DNA of 64,000 nt from contig CALADM010000025.1 of the NCBI GenBank assembly GCA_937890595.1, positions 124,001 through 188,000 of the forward strand. Reading direction: 5' to 3'. This stretch comes from CAJMNU01 sp905214855. Its GTDB lineage: Bacteria; Bacillota; Clostridia; Lachnospirales; Lachnospiraceae. Positions 26,882-35,787 of the stretch are shown piece after piece; within the stretch, counting starts at the first letter, position 1; the number at the start of each line of letters is the position of its first letter. A program made the translations under genes and the position numbers. Below the pieces are notes generated by a model. The model saw only the letters and a program-made list of their open reading frames with translations. It searched no databases and was not told the DNA's origin.

Positions 26882-28483
26882 TTATCTATCCCACTTTTCA
26901 CAAAGTGCGATGATCTGGTCAGCAAATTTTGCCAGATCTTTGTTTGCACCACCTTCATTATGACGGATCACAGTCATCAGGCGCTCTCCAGCCGCCAACA
27001 GTCTTGCAAATACACCCTCTGCTTTTCTCGTAGGTGCAGACTCTTTCTTTGTCGGGATTCCTTCTGCCACCTGTACAAATACACCTCTTGCCAGATCATA
27101 GATCGAACCTGAAAATGGAGCATCTGCCTTGACTTTAAATTTTTCTTCCAGATCCATAGCAAATTTTTCACAGACCATATCTTCGCCATGTACCACAAAA
27201 ATATGTTCCGGCTTCTTCTCAAATTCGTCTACCCATCGGAACAGTCCCGCACGATCTGCATGACCGCTGATTCCATCTATCGTCTCGATCTTCGCCTGCA
27301 CATCAATGGCATCACCAAGGATCTTAACAGAAGGTGTTCCATCCACCAAAAGCCGTCCCAGTGTTCCTTCTGCCTGATATCCGGCAAATACAACCGAACA
27401 TTCCGGTCTCCACAGATTATACTTGAGATGATGACGGATACGTCCTGCATCACACATACCCGCTGCAGATATGATAACCTTTGGTGACATATTATAGTTG
27501 ATCGCCTTGGAATCCTCACTGGTTATAGAAAGATACAGTCCTGGAAAAGAAATGGGGTTGATTCCCTTCTCCACAAGCTTCCTTGTCTCTTCATCATAAC
27601 AGATCGTCATATTATTTTTAAATACACTGGTTGCCTCGACTGCCAAAGGGCTGTCCACATACACCGGAAATCCATCATGTCCTGTAACCAGCCCTTCCTC
27701 CTTAATATGCCTGATAAAGTATAAAATCTCCTGTGTACGTCCTACCGCAAAAGCAGGAATAACTACATTGCCTCCAGCATCCAGTGTTCTCTGTATGATA
27801 GCAGCAAGCTGATTGATATGATTATTTCCATTTTGGTGATAGCGATCCCCATATGTGGACTCCATCACCACATAGTCAGCCTCTTTGACATACTGTGGAT
27901 CTCGTATCAATGGCTTATTAAAATTACCGATATCGCCAGAAAAAACAATCTTTTTCTCCACATTATCTTCTTTCAGCCATACTTCAATAGAAGCAGAACC
28001 AAGCAGATGTCCTGCATCTATAAAACGGATCTTTACCTCTGGGGCAACTTCGATCACTGTATCATAGGAACATGGCACGAATTGTTTTAACATACTCTCT
28101 GCATCTTCCATGCAAAACAGAGGCGGTGTCTCCTGACGACCTGCACGTCTTGCCTTACGATTTCTCCACTCTGCATCCATCTCTTGGATATGTGCAGTAT
28201 CACGCAGCATAATATCACAAAGATCACAAGTTGGAATGGTCGCATATACTGGTCCTTTAAATCCTCTTGCCCCCAAAAGAGGCAGCAGTCCCGTATGGTC
28301 AATATGTGCATGTGTGATCAGTACAAAATCCAGCTCCCCTACTGGGACAGGAAGTGGTGCATTTTCAAATGGGTTACTTCCCTGCTCCATACCATAATCC
28401 ACAATAAAACGGGTATTTCCTACTTCAACATAATGACAGCTGCCAGTCACTTCATGGTCAGCTCCAATAAACATCAGCCTCAT
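26882..28483 (-). CDS. Metallo-beta-lactamase/beta-CASP ribonuclease (CPSF73-like)
   Basis: A 533-residue RNA-processing nuclease of the beta-CASP group. The metal site motif VLITHAHIDHTGLLPLL is near residue 55, a further HLLGSASIEV and VFSGDIGNF follow, and the beta-CASP part has VVIPAFAVGRTQEILYF, KVIISAAGMCDAGRIRHHL and a late SGHADRAGLF. The family includes RNA endonucleases/exonucleases; which RNA is cut is unknown. The start MRLMFIGADHEVTGS is set by AAAGGAAGG before the ATG and matches family N-termini. It lies between spoIVA and rnhA. Confidence 0.9.
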   Translation of the reverse strand: MRLMFIGADHEVTGSCHYVEVGNTRFIVDYGMEQGSNPFENAPLPVPVGELDFVLITHAHIDHTGLLPLLGARGFKGPVYATIPTCDLCDIMLRDTAHIQEMDAEWRNRKARRAGRQETPPLFCMEDAESMLKQFVPCSYDTVIEVAPEVKIRFIDAGHLLGSASIEVWLKEDNVEKKIVFSGDIGNFNKPLIRDPQYVKEADYVVMESTYGDRYHQNGNNHINQLAAIIQRTLDAGGNVVIPAFAVGRTQEILYFIRHIKEEGLVTGHDGFPVYVDSPLAVEATSVFKNNMTICYDEETRKLVEKGINPISFPGLYLSITSEDSKAINYNMSPKVIISAAGMCDAGRIRHHLKYNLWRPECSVVFAGYQAEGTLGRLLVDGTPSVKILGDAIDVQAKIETIDGISGHADRAGLFRWVDEFEKKPEHIFVVHGEDMVCEKFAMDLEEKFKVKADAPFSGSIYDLARGVFVQVAEGIPTKKESAPTRKAEGVFARLLAAGERLMTVIRHNEGGANKDLAKFADQIIALCEKWDR

Positions 28484-28601
28484 AGAACCCTTCCTTTCTG
28501 ACATGGTCTTGTGACAGGCAGCCCTTATGCCGCCTGTGTTCTTTTTCTTATAGTGTACCATTTCAGATACATTTACGCAACAAAAACTCCTTTTTCTATC
28601 T

Positions 28602-30077
28602 TTAAATGATAATACAGATCATTCCTCCGTTACTGTCATTTATGATTTTTTGCAGCGTATCCTGAAGCTTCATCTGACACTCTTCTGTCATCTGTGATAC
28701 CTTTGCCTGAATTCCATCCTCTACGATCTGTTCAATTGATTTTCCGAAAATATTCGTTGACCAGATCCCTTCCTCACTCTCTTTTGAACTTTCTTTTATG
28801 TAATCGATCAAATCCTGTGCCTGCTGTTCACTTCCTACAATCGGTGCGATCTCTGTCTCAATATGTGCTTTGATCATATTAATGGATGGTGCTTCTGCCT
28901 TCATTTTAACACCATATTTATTTCCATGTTTTACAATAGCTGGTTCATCTAACACGATCTCAGAGCGCTCTGGTGTCACCACACCATATCCTTTTAATCG
29001 GACTTGAGTCATCGCATTCTGTACTTTTTCATATTCTCCCCTCATTTTTGCAAGCTCCTGAAGCGTCTGCATAAGCTGATATTCACCCTCAATCGGCATT
29101 CCCACATAATCACTCAGTATCTGATAATAAAAACTTTCATCCACCTCTATCTCAATATCTACACTGCCATCTGCCATATTGATATGTTTTATCAGGATTT
29201 CTTTTATACTTTCCTCTTCTGTCTTCAGATTTTCCGGACAAATATCCTTTATGGATGTTACTTTTTTTAAAATCTCTCTAGCTGTATCTAACATCTTTGT
29301 TTTTAGCCAGTGGCTGTCTTCAAGGATCTCCAACCATTTTGGAATATAAAAATTCAATCTGGATACAGGAAACTCTTTTAAAATTTTTTCCATGATCTTT
29401 GTGATATCTTCTCTGCGAAGTTGTTCACAATTTACAGGAAGCACACTGACATCATACTGATGTGCCATTTCCTCTGCCATTGTTCTGGTCTCTGGTGCAT
29501 ATGGACGCTCCGAATTCAAAAGTATCACAAATGGTTTACCAATATTTTTTAATTCTTCCACTGTCTTTTTTTCTGCCAAAAGATAATTCTGACGCTTGAT
29601 ATCTCCAAAAGAGCCATCACATGTTATCACAATGCCAATTGTAGAGTGATCTCGGATCACTTTCTGTGTTCCAATCTCTGCAGCCTGTGTAAAAGGGATT
29701 TCATAGTCATACCAAGGTGTTTTGACCAAACGCTCCGCATCATGTTCCATGTGTCCAGCTGCACCTTCTACCATAAAACCGACACAGTCGATCAGGCGTA
29801 CTTTTGCATGAGCTCCATCCTCTAAAACCAATTCTGCGGCATCTTTGGGGATAAACTTGGGTTCTGTTGTCATCACCATCGTTCCAGTCGCACTCTGTGG
29901 CATCTCATCCCTCGCCCTTGCCTTTGTATTTTCATCCTCTAGTCCTGGAAGTACCATCTGTTCCATAAAACGCTTGATAAATGTTGATTTCCCGGTTCTC
30001 ACCGGTCCCACCACCCCAATATAAATCTCTCCCCCAGTTCTTGCCTCCATATCTTTGTATACATGAAATTGATCCAT
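28602..30077 (-). CDS. spoIVA: Stage IV sporulation protein A (spore coat ATPase)
   Basis: SpoIVA hydrolyses ATP to polymerise on the forespore surface and forms the coat basement layer. The 491 residues match the family (492 in B. subtilis). The P-loop GPVRTGKST is at 24-32, preceded by MDQFHVYKDMEARTGGEIYI. The C-terminus ends SNGGMICIII, the conserved hydrophobic tail. The start at 30077 follows GGGGG with a TCATTTT spacer; an upstream frame of 13 codons would read through a hairpin. That 14-bp hairpin can cover the GGGGG, suggesting translational control. Confidence 0.97.
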   Translation of the reverse strand: MDQFHVYKDMEARTGGEIYIGVVGPVRTGKSTFIKRFMEQMVLPGLEDENTKARARDEMPQSATGTMVMTTEPKFIPKDAAELVLEDGAHAKVRLIDCVGFMVEGAAGHMEHDAERLVKTPWYDYEIPFTQAAEIGTQKVIRDHSTIGIVITCDGSFGDIKRQNYLLAEKKTVEELKNIGKPFVILLNSERPYAPETRTMAEEMAHQYDVSVLPVNCEQLRREDITKIMEKILKEFPVSRLNFYIPKWLEILEDSHWLKTKMLDTAREILKKVTSIKDICPENLKTEEESIKEILIKHINMADGSVDIEIEVDESFYYQILSDYVGMPIEGEYQLMQTLQELAKMRGEYEKVQNAMTQVRLKGYGVVTPERSEIVLDEPAIVKHGNKYGVKMKAEAPSINMIKAHIETEIAPIVGSEQQAQDLIDYIKESSKESEEGIWSTNIFGKSIEQIVEDGIQAKVSQMTEECQMKLQDTLQKIINDSNGGMICIII

Positions 30078-30083
30078 AAAATG

Positions 30084-30122
30084 ACCCCCTTGCATATGCT
30101 TATACACTATATGCAAGAGGGT
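30084..30122 (-). promoter_or_regulatory. Hairpin able to cover the spoIVA ribosome binding site
   Basis: On the minus strand ACCCTCTTGCATAT pairs with ATATGCAAGGGGGT over 14 bp with one G-U pair and an 11-base loop. The GGGGG in the 3' arm is the spoIVA Shine-Dalgarno sequence. The same palindrome contains CATATAGT (minus strand, 30106-30113), close to the SigE -10 pattern. If that is the promoter, the RNA would start in the loop and the hairpin would not form. Confidence 0.55.
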
Positions 30123-30188
30123 ATTGCTTTAGACACATAAAATGTTTATACATCCATTCTTATTTTCATCACAGCCTGTATTATTCAC

Positions 30189-30596
30189 TCAAGAAGATTT
30201 TTTTAACACGTTCTCTGCGCTCCTCAAGAGAAATGTTTTAAATGACATTTTGGCAACACGAACCTCATCCATGTTATCGTCGATCTCTGCCAGTTTCACT
30301 TTTTTTGCCAGTTCACTGCTGGCAATATCCTCAATATAATCAAAATATGTCATATTGAGCTTTTTCGTCAGCTGTTCCACTGCCTCCAACACTTCTCTCG
30401 GAAATCCGGCATTTTGAAGATCACGCAGTGTCGTATCTGTATCCTCCACAATATCATGGAGCATTGCCACTGTCTTTTCCTCTTCCGTATCCATTTTCTC
30501 CATTACACGAATAGAATGATTTAGATATGGCTGTCCCTTTGGATCTACTTTCCCTTCAAATGCTTTCTCGGCAAGTCCCATCGCTCTCTCCAGCAT
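30189..30596 (-). CDS. Small HD-domain protein, ppGpp-hydrolase-like
   Basis: A 135-residue protein with the HD phosphohydrolase pattern: MLERAMGLAEKAFEGKVDPK, then YLNHSIRVMEKMDTEEEKTV and MLHDIVEDTDTTLRDL. This matches the N-terminal hydrolase half of RelA/SpoT and the small MESH1-like enzymes, although at 135 residues it is somewhat short. Substrate not determined. GGGAGGGAG lies before the ATG at 30596. It is the gene upstream of spoIVA, 111 bases away, and downstream of the liv transporter. Confidence 0.75.
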   Translation of the reverse strand: MLERAMGLAEKAFEGKVDPKGQPYLNHSIRVMEKMDTEEEKTVAMLHDIVEDTDTTLRDLQNAGFPREVLEAVEQLTKKLNMTYFDYIEDIASSELAKKVKLAEIDDNMDEVRVAKMSFKTFLLRSAENVLKKSS

Positions 30597-30703
30597 TGAG
30601 ATCACTCCCTCCCACAACTTTATACTACTATCATGGCATTTTTTGTGGAAAAATACCAGTTTTTTCGATTATTTTACCTTATATTCAGCATTTTATAACA
30701 TTT

Positions 30704-31414
30704 TTATTCACTCAGATATGCTTTTTTCACCTGATCATTATTCATCAGTTCTTTTGCATCTCCCTGTAATACAATTTTTCCAGTCTCCAAAACATATGCC
30801 CGATCTGCAATGGAAAGTGCCTTTTTCGCATTCTGCTCTACTAAAAGGACAGTAACACCTTCCTTGTTGATACTCTCAATGATATCAAAAATCTCATTGA
30901 CATAAATCGGTGAAAGTCCCATAGATGGCTCATCCATGACGATCAGACGTGGGTGACTCATCAATGCCCTTCCCATAGCAAGCATCTGCTGCTCCCCACC
31001 GGATAATGTACCTGCCATCTGATTCTTTCTTTCCTTTAAACGCGGAAAACGCTGGTAGATCATCTCAAGAGTATCTTCCATTTCCTTTTTATCATTTCTT
31101 GTGTAAGCTCCCAATTTCAGATTCTGGAGAACAGAAAGCTGTGCAAAAACACGTCTTCCTTCTGGCACATGGGCAATTCCCATAGAGACCAGCTTATGCC
31201 CCGGCAATTTCGTGATATCTTTTCCCTCAAACCAGATGCTGCCGCTCTTTGCCGGAAGAAGACCTGTCACAGTATGAAGTGTTGTTGTCTTTCCTGCTCC
31301 ATTTGCTCCGATCAGCGCAATGATCTCTCCCTCATTGACAGAAAAAGAGATCCCCTTTAACGCCTGAATCACTCCATAATATACATTTAAATCCTTCACA
31401 TCAAGCATTGCCAT
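30704..31414 (-). CDS. livF: Branched-chain amino acid ABC transporter, ATP-binding protein LivF
   Basis: A 236-residue ABC ATPase, the usual LivF length. Walker A is IGANGAGKTTTL near residue 35, the signature TLSGGEQQMLAMGRALM near 135 and Walker B LIVMDEPSMGLSPI near 160; the text HVPEGRRVFAQLSV is typical of LivF. It energises uptake of leucine, isoleucine and valine or related amino acids together with LivG. It is the last gene of the livJ-H-M-G-F operon, 12 bases after livG. Confidence 0.93.
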   Translation of the reverse strand: MAMLDVKDLNVYYGVIQALKGISFSVNEGEIIALIGANGAGKTTTLHTVTGLLPAKSGSIWFEGKDITKLPGHKLVSMGIAHVPEGRRVFAQLSVLQNLKLGAYTRNDKKEMEDTLEMIYQRFPRLKERKNQMAGTLSGGEQQMLAMGRALMSHPRLIVMDEPSMGLSPIYVNEIFDIIESINKEGVTVLLVEQNAKKALSIADRAYVLETGKIVLQGDAKELMNNDQVKKAYLSE

Positions 31415-31426
31415 TGTCTCTTCCTC

Positions 31427-32185
31427 CTACTCTCCAAGATATGCTGTGATCACTCGCGGATCATGAAGGACCGTACTTGTATCACCTTGTGTCAATACCT
31501 GTCCAAAATTCAATACTGTCAGTTTCTCACAGATACCAGAAACCAATTTCATATCATGCTCGATCAAAAGAATCGTCATATTAAAATTCTTTTGTACAAA
31601 ACGGATCGTATCCATAAGCTCTGCTGTCTCATTTGGATTCATTCCAGCTGCCGGTTCATCCAAAAGTAAAAGTTTAGGATTAGTAGAAAGAGCACGGGCA
31701 ATCTCCAGTTTTCTCTGTTTTCCATAAGGCAGATTTGAGGCCAGAATATTTGCCTCTTCATGAAGCTGAAAAACCTCCAAAAGTTCCATTGCTTTCTCAT
31801 TCATCTCTTTTTCTATTTTATGATATCTTGGGAGACGCAAAATCCCCTCCAAAGTAGAATAAGAGTATCCATTATGAAGTCCCACTTTCACATTATCCAA
31901 CACACTCATATTATGGAACAGACGGATATTCTGAAATGTTCTTGCCATTCCTGCACGGTTGATCTCTACCGTTTTCTTTCCTGTGATATTTTTCCCATCC
32001 AGTATGATATTTCCTGTATTTGGCTTATATACACCTGTCAACAGGTTAAATATGGTTGTCTTTCCTGCACCATTTGGCCCGATCAGCCCATACAGCTCTC
32101 CCTGCTCAATGGAAATCCCAAAATTATCCACTGCCTTCAATCCACCAAAGGAGATACTTAAATTATTTACTTCCAACAATGCCAT
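31427..32185 (-). CDS. livG: Branched-chain amino acid ABC transporter, ATP-binding protein LivG
   Basis: A 252-residue ABC ATPase with Walker A GLIGPNGAGKTTIFNLLTG near residue 38, the LivG-type MARTFQNIRLFHNMSVLDNV Q-loop region, a diverged signature LPYGKQRKLEIARALS and Walker B LLLLDEPAAGMNP. It pairs with LivF on the cytoplasmic side of LivHM. The gene lies three bases after livM, so translation is coupled. Confidence 0.93.
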   Translation of the reverse strand: MALLEVNNLSISFGGLKAVDNFGISIEQGELYGLIGPNGAGKTTIFNLLTGVYKPNTGNIILDGKNITGKKTVEINRAGMARTFQNIRLFHNMSVLDNVKVGLHNGYSYSTLEGILRLPRYHKIEKEMNEKAMELLEVFQLHEEANILASNLPYGKQRKLEIARALSTNPKLLLLDEPAAGMNPNETAELMDTIRFVQKNFNMTILLIEHDMKLVSGICEKLTVLNFGQVLTQGDTSTVLHDPRVITAYLGE

Positions 32186-32188
32186 GTT

Positions 32189-33265
32189 TTAAGCCTCCTC
32201 TTTCTGTAATTGTTTTCTGTTTTTCAATTTTTCTACTACACGTTCTCTCAACTCAATTGCTTTTGGACTGGAATTAAACAGCATCATTACGATCAGAACA
32301 ACCGCATAAATAAGCATACGATAACTGTTCAGACCTCTCAAAAGCTCCGGAAGCAATGTCAGTACAACTGCTGCAACCACAGATCCTCTGATGTTCCCAA
32401 TTCCTCCAAGAACAACAAATACCAGAATCATGATTGACATGTTATATCCAAAATTCTTTGGAAGTGCTGTCAAAGAAGATACATTATGTGCATACAGCAC
32501 ACCTGCTACACCTGCTAAAGCAGCAGAGATGGTAAATGCCATTAATTTATACTTTGTGATCGGAATTCCCACAGATTCGGCTGCGATCCTATTATCACGA
32601 ATCGACATTACAGCACGCCCTGTACGAGAATTTGTCAGGTTGATAACAATAAAAAGAGTCAAAAGCACAAGAACAATTCCAATTGTAAATGTTGCCACCT
32701 TAGGCGTACCTGTGATTCCCTGCGCTCCCTTAATGATCATCATGCCATCTTCTTCCAGATTCAATGCACTTGCACTTTTTAAAGAGAAATGCATTCCTTT
32801 AGAATCCACCCCAAGATAAATTGCATTCATGATATTCTTAATGATCTCTCCAAATGCCAATGTCACGATTGCAAGATAATCTCCTCTCAAACGCAACACT
32901 GGAATACCGATCAAAATACCGCTCACTGCCGCAAATGCTGCACCAACCAAAAGAGCCAGAAGGAAGCAAACAAATGTGTTTGGTATGATATCCTGCATAC
33001 ATTTTGAAAATACTGCACTTGTAAATGCACCCACACACATAAATCCGGCATGTCCAAGACTCAGCTCTCCTAAAATTCCTACGGTAAGGTTTAAAGATAC
33101 TGCCAAGATCACATACATACAAAGCGGCACCAAAAGCCCTTTCATCAGGCTGGAAATATTACCTGTGCTGATCATTGCCTGCACAATGACATAGGCAAGA
33201 ATGACAACTCCGTATGTAACTGCGTTATCGACCCAAATTTTCTTTCCTGCTTTTGTTTTCATCAC
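32189..33265 (-). CDS. livM: Branched-chain amino acid ABC transporter, permease LivM
   Basis: A 358-residue permease with about ten hydrophobic segments. Conserved features are the LSLGHAGFMCVGAFTSA region and the EAA-like RGDYLAIVTLAFGEIIKNI. GMGKTVAGP-type Phe/Gly loops correspond here to FVVLGGIGNIRGSVVAAV near the end. It forms the channel with LivH. It begins eight bases after livH, in the same operon. Confidence 0.93.
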   Translation of the reverse strand: MMKTKAGKKIWVDNAVTYGVVILAYVIVQAMISTGNISSLMKGLLVPLCMYVILAVSLNLTVGILGELSLGHAGFMCVGAFTSAVFSKCMQDIIPNTFVCFLLALLVGAAFAAVSGILIGIPVLRLRGDYLAIVTLAFGEIIKNIMNAIYLGVDSKGMHFSLKSASALNLEEDGMMIIKGAQGITGTPKVATFTIGIVLVLLTLFIVINLTNSRTGRAVMSIRDNRIAAESVGIPITKYKLMAFTISAALAGVAGVLYAHNVSSLTALPKNFGYNMSIMILVFVVLGGIGNIRGSVVAAVVLTLLPELLRGLNSYRMLIYAVVLIVMMLFNSSPKAIELRERVVEKLKNRKQLQKEEA

Positions 33266-33273
33266 GCCACCTC

Positions 33274-34155
33274 TTATACTTTCTCATTGATTTTTTTGCC
33301 CAGAATACCTGTCGGTTTTACCAGCAAAACAACAATCAGCACAGAAAATACGATTGCATCTGAAAGCTGAGAAGAAATATAGGCTTTTGAGAGATTCTCG
33401 ATCACTCCCAAAAGAATACCTCCGATCATAGCACCCGGAATTGAACCGATCCCGCCAAATACGGCTGCAACAAACGCTTTGATACCGGGCATAGCACCTG
33501 TATATGGGGTTAAGGACGGATATGCAGAGCATAAAAGTGCCCCTGCAATAGCAGCCAATGCAGAGCCGATCGCAAATGTCAGAGCGATCGTTTTATTTAC
33601 ATTGATACCCATGAGAGTAGCAGCCGCTCTGTCCTCAGATACTGCTAACATTGCCTGCCCTGCTTTTGATTTTTTAATAAATAACATCAGTGCGATCATA
33701 ACCACCACGCAGGATACGATCGTCACGATCGTCTCACCGGAGATCACAAGCTGACCGCCAGCCAGTTTCAAAGCCGGTATTCCAACTACCGAAGTAAATG
33801 CCTTTGTGTTTGCACCAAATAACAGCAATGCCACATTCTGAAGCAGATAACTGACACCGATCGCCGTGATCAGTACTGCCAATGGAGAAGCACCTCTCAA
33901 AGGTCTATAAGCGATTCTCTCGATCAGTACGCCAAGCACAGTACATGCCGCCACTGCAATGATCACTCCCACAAGCGGAGGCATTCCCAATGTACTGACT
34001 GCTACAAAAATCACATAAGCACCCATCATGATCACATCGCCATGGGCGAAATTCAGCATTTTAGCAATACCATAAACCATGGTGTATCCAAGTGCGATCA
34101 TTGCATAGACACTCCCCAGGCTTATGCCATTGATTAAATAGGATACGAAGCTCAT
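33274..34155 (-). CDS. livH: Branched-chain amino acid ABC transporter, permease LivH
   Basis: A 293-residue permease with about eight membrane spans. It starts MSFVSYLINGISLGSVYAMI, with the family motifs YGIAKMLNFAHGDVIMMGAY and AAVFGGIGSIPGAMIGG. The ATG at 34155 has AGAGGTG before it and matches family N-termini; an upstream frame of 21 codons has no homology. It is separated from livJ by 221 bases that contain a long imperfect hairpin, which may set a lower level of permease than of binding protein. Confidence 0.93.
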   Translation of the reverse strand: MSFVSYLINGISLGSVYAMIALGYTMVYGIAKMLNFAHGDVIMMGAYVIFVAVSTLGMPPLVGVIIAVAACTVLGVLIERIAYRPLRGASPLAVLITAIGVSYLLQNVALLLFGANTKAFTSVVGIPALKLAGGQLVISGETIVTIVSCVVVMIALMLFIKKSKAGQAMLAVSEDRAAATLMGINVNKTIALTFAIGSALAAIAGALLCSAYPSLTPYTGAMPGIKAFVAAVFGGIGSIPGAMIGGILLGVIENLSKAYISSQLSDAIVFSVLIVVLLVKPTGILGKKINEKV

Positions 34156-34256
34156 ACTCACACCTCTTTTAATAGTATTTCTTTTAGCATTTGTAAAGCG
34201 GATGCCATACGATGCCATAATGTCGGAATTATAACATAAAATCTGCTAAGGAACAA

Positions 34257-34324
34257 GAGAGGATGCCCAGGAAACCATGGATCATACTGGCATTTGCCTC
34301 ACCTGTTCCTAGGGACACCCTCTC
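34257..34324 (-). promoter_or_regulatory. Long imperfect hairpin between livJ and livH
   Basis: On the minus strand GAGAGGGTGTCCCTAGGAA pairs with TTTCCTGGGCATCCTCTC (about 16 bp with small bulges). It is followed by TTGTTCC rather than a run of T, so it may protect or partly terminate the livJ message instead of fully ending it. Confidence 0.5.
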
Positions 34325-34376
34325 CTTATCATACTCCTGTTTTATTTTTTCAAAACAGGTTTGTTCTGTCTGTTAC

Positions 34377-35579
34377 TTATTCCATTGCAGTATAAACACC
34401 ATTTGCAATCTTCATTGCCTTAGGTGCTTTCTCAGGCTCTCCTGCTGCATTCCATGTCATACCAAGACCTGTCAGTCCATCCGTCTTAATCTTTGTCATA
34501 GATGTCTTTAATGCTTCACACATATCAGATACTGCCATATCTGGTGTCAGACCAGCATCTTCTGCTGCTACCTTTACTGCATAGACTGCATCATATGCAT
34601 CAGCTGCAAACTGGATCGGTGTTGTACCATAATTTTCCTCATATGCTTTTACAAAGTTCTGTGTCATCTCATCTGTAGCATCTGCCACAAATGGTGTTAA
34701 AAGCATCAGACCTTCTGCAAGAGAAATATCAAAATTCTCTACCTGCAGAATACCATCTATACCATCACATCCAAAAAACAGTGGTGCAAATCCCATCTGG
34801 TCTGCCTGTTTTAAGATCAAAGAAGCCTCAGAATAGTAGATTGGCAAAAATACCATCTCTGCTCCGCCATCTTTAGCTTTCTGCAGCTGTGTTGTAAAGT
34901 CTGTATTAGTTTCTGCTGTAAATGCCTCACTGGACACGATCTCCAGTCCCTGATTTGGTGCTTCAGCTGTGAACTTCTCTGTGATACCAGTTGAATATAC
35001 ACTAGAACTGTCATAGATAATAGCAATCTTGGATGCCAGCTTATGCTCGCCGATGTACTGTGCAGAAGCAGAACCCTGATCTGGATCAGAGAAGCATACA
35101 CGGAATACGTTGTCATTTGCCACACACTCTACTGCAGAACCAGATGGAGTGATCTGGAACAGATTGTCTGCTGCGGACTCTGCTGCTACAGAAATACAAG
35201 GAGTAGATGTTGTTGTTCCTACTAAGATCTGCATTCCCCAGTCTTTTAATGTATTATAGGCATTGATTGATTTTTCTACATCGTTTTCATCATCCTGAAA
35301 ATTATACTCAATCTGATGACCATTGATACCGCCTGCTGCATTGATCTCCTTGACAGCCAGATCTACACCATCTCTTACTGCCTCTCCATATACTGCTGCT
35401 GCTCCAGTGATCGGTCCGATAGAACCAATTTTAAAAGTTGCATCTGCACCTGCATCTGCCTTTGCTGCCTCTGTGCCGCTTACCGCTGTTGTATTGGTAG
35501 ATGTCTGAGAATTCCCGCCACAAGCTGTTAAAGAAACTGCCATAGCTGCTGCCAACATAAGTGATATTGCTTTTTTCAT
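34377..35579 (-). CDS. livJ: Branched-chain amino acid ABC transporter, substrate-binding lipoprotein
   Basis: A 400-residue periplasmic-binding-protein fold (type 1). The signal peptide ends in the lipobox LTAC (lipidated Cys at about residue 20), followed by a Ser/Thr/Ala-rich tether. The mature part shows IGPITGAAAVYGEAVRDGVDLAV and INAAGGINGHQIEYNFQDDE, the Leu/Ile/Val-binding signature. It would capture amino acids outside the membrane for LivHMGF. AGGAGG precedes the ATG, and a near-consensus promoter lies 60-90 bases upstream. Confidence 0.94.
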   Translation of the reverse strand: MKKAISLMLAAAMAVSLTACGGNSQTSTNTTAVSGTEAAKADAGADATFKIGSIGPITGAAAVYGEAVRDGVDLAVKEINAAGGINGHQIEYNFQDDENDVEKSINAYNTLKDWGMQILVGTTTSTPCISVAAESAADNLFQITPSGSAVECVANDNVFRVCFSDPDQGSASAQYIGEHKLASKIAIIYDSSSVYSTGITEKFTAEAPNQGLEIVSSEAFTAETNTDFTTQLQKAKDGGAEMVFLPIYYSEASLILKQADQMGFAPLFFGCDGIDGILQVENFDISLAEGLMLLTPFVADATDEMTQNFVKAYEENYGTTPIQFAADAYDAVYAVKVAAEDAGLTPDMAVSDMCEALKTSMTKIKTDGLTGLGMTWNAAGEPEKAPKAMKIANGVYTAME

Positions 35580-35600
35580 AATGTTTCCTCCTCTTTTCCT

Positions 35601-35628
35601 TTACAACTTCACTCTAATAAAGTTGTAA
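35601..35628 (-). promoter_or_regulatory. Dyad in the livJ leader
   Basis: TTACAACTT at 35601-35609 and AAGTTGTAA at 35620-35628 are perfect 9-bp inverted repeats with a 10-base gap. They begin just after the predicted transcription start, where a repressor or attenuating hairpin would act. Confidence 0.5.
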
Positions 35629-35640
35629 TAATTGTTTTTC

Positions 35641-35669
35641 ATTATAATCAGACAATCAAAAAAAGTCAA
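35641..35669 (-). promoter_or_regulatory. SigA-type promoter of the liv operon
   Basis: On the minus strand TTGACT, 17 bases, TATAAT. The -35 box is inside the 3' arm of the preceding terminator hairpin. Confidence 0.85.
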
Positions 35670-35711
35670 CTCAAATCCTGTCATTTTTCAAAGGAATTTC
35701 GTTGACTTTTT
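35653..35711 (-). terminator. Terminator of the DUF512-der-plsY-gpsA unit
   Basis: AAAAAGTCAAC (35660-35670) and GTTGACTTTTT (35701-35711) are exact reverse complements. Inner AAATTCCT/AGGATTT pairing extends the stem on the minus strand, and TTTTTTTG follows. It lies 77 bases after the gpsA stop. Confidence 0.75.
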
Positions 35712-35787
35712 ATTATATTTAACCAAATTGCATTCTTTATAGAATGTTTTTTGAACATTTCTACACAGATTTATCACCGGAAAGAAA

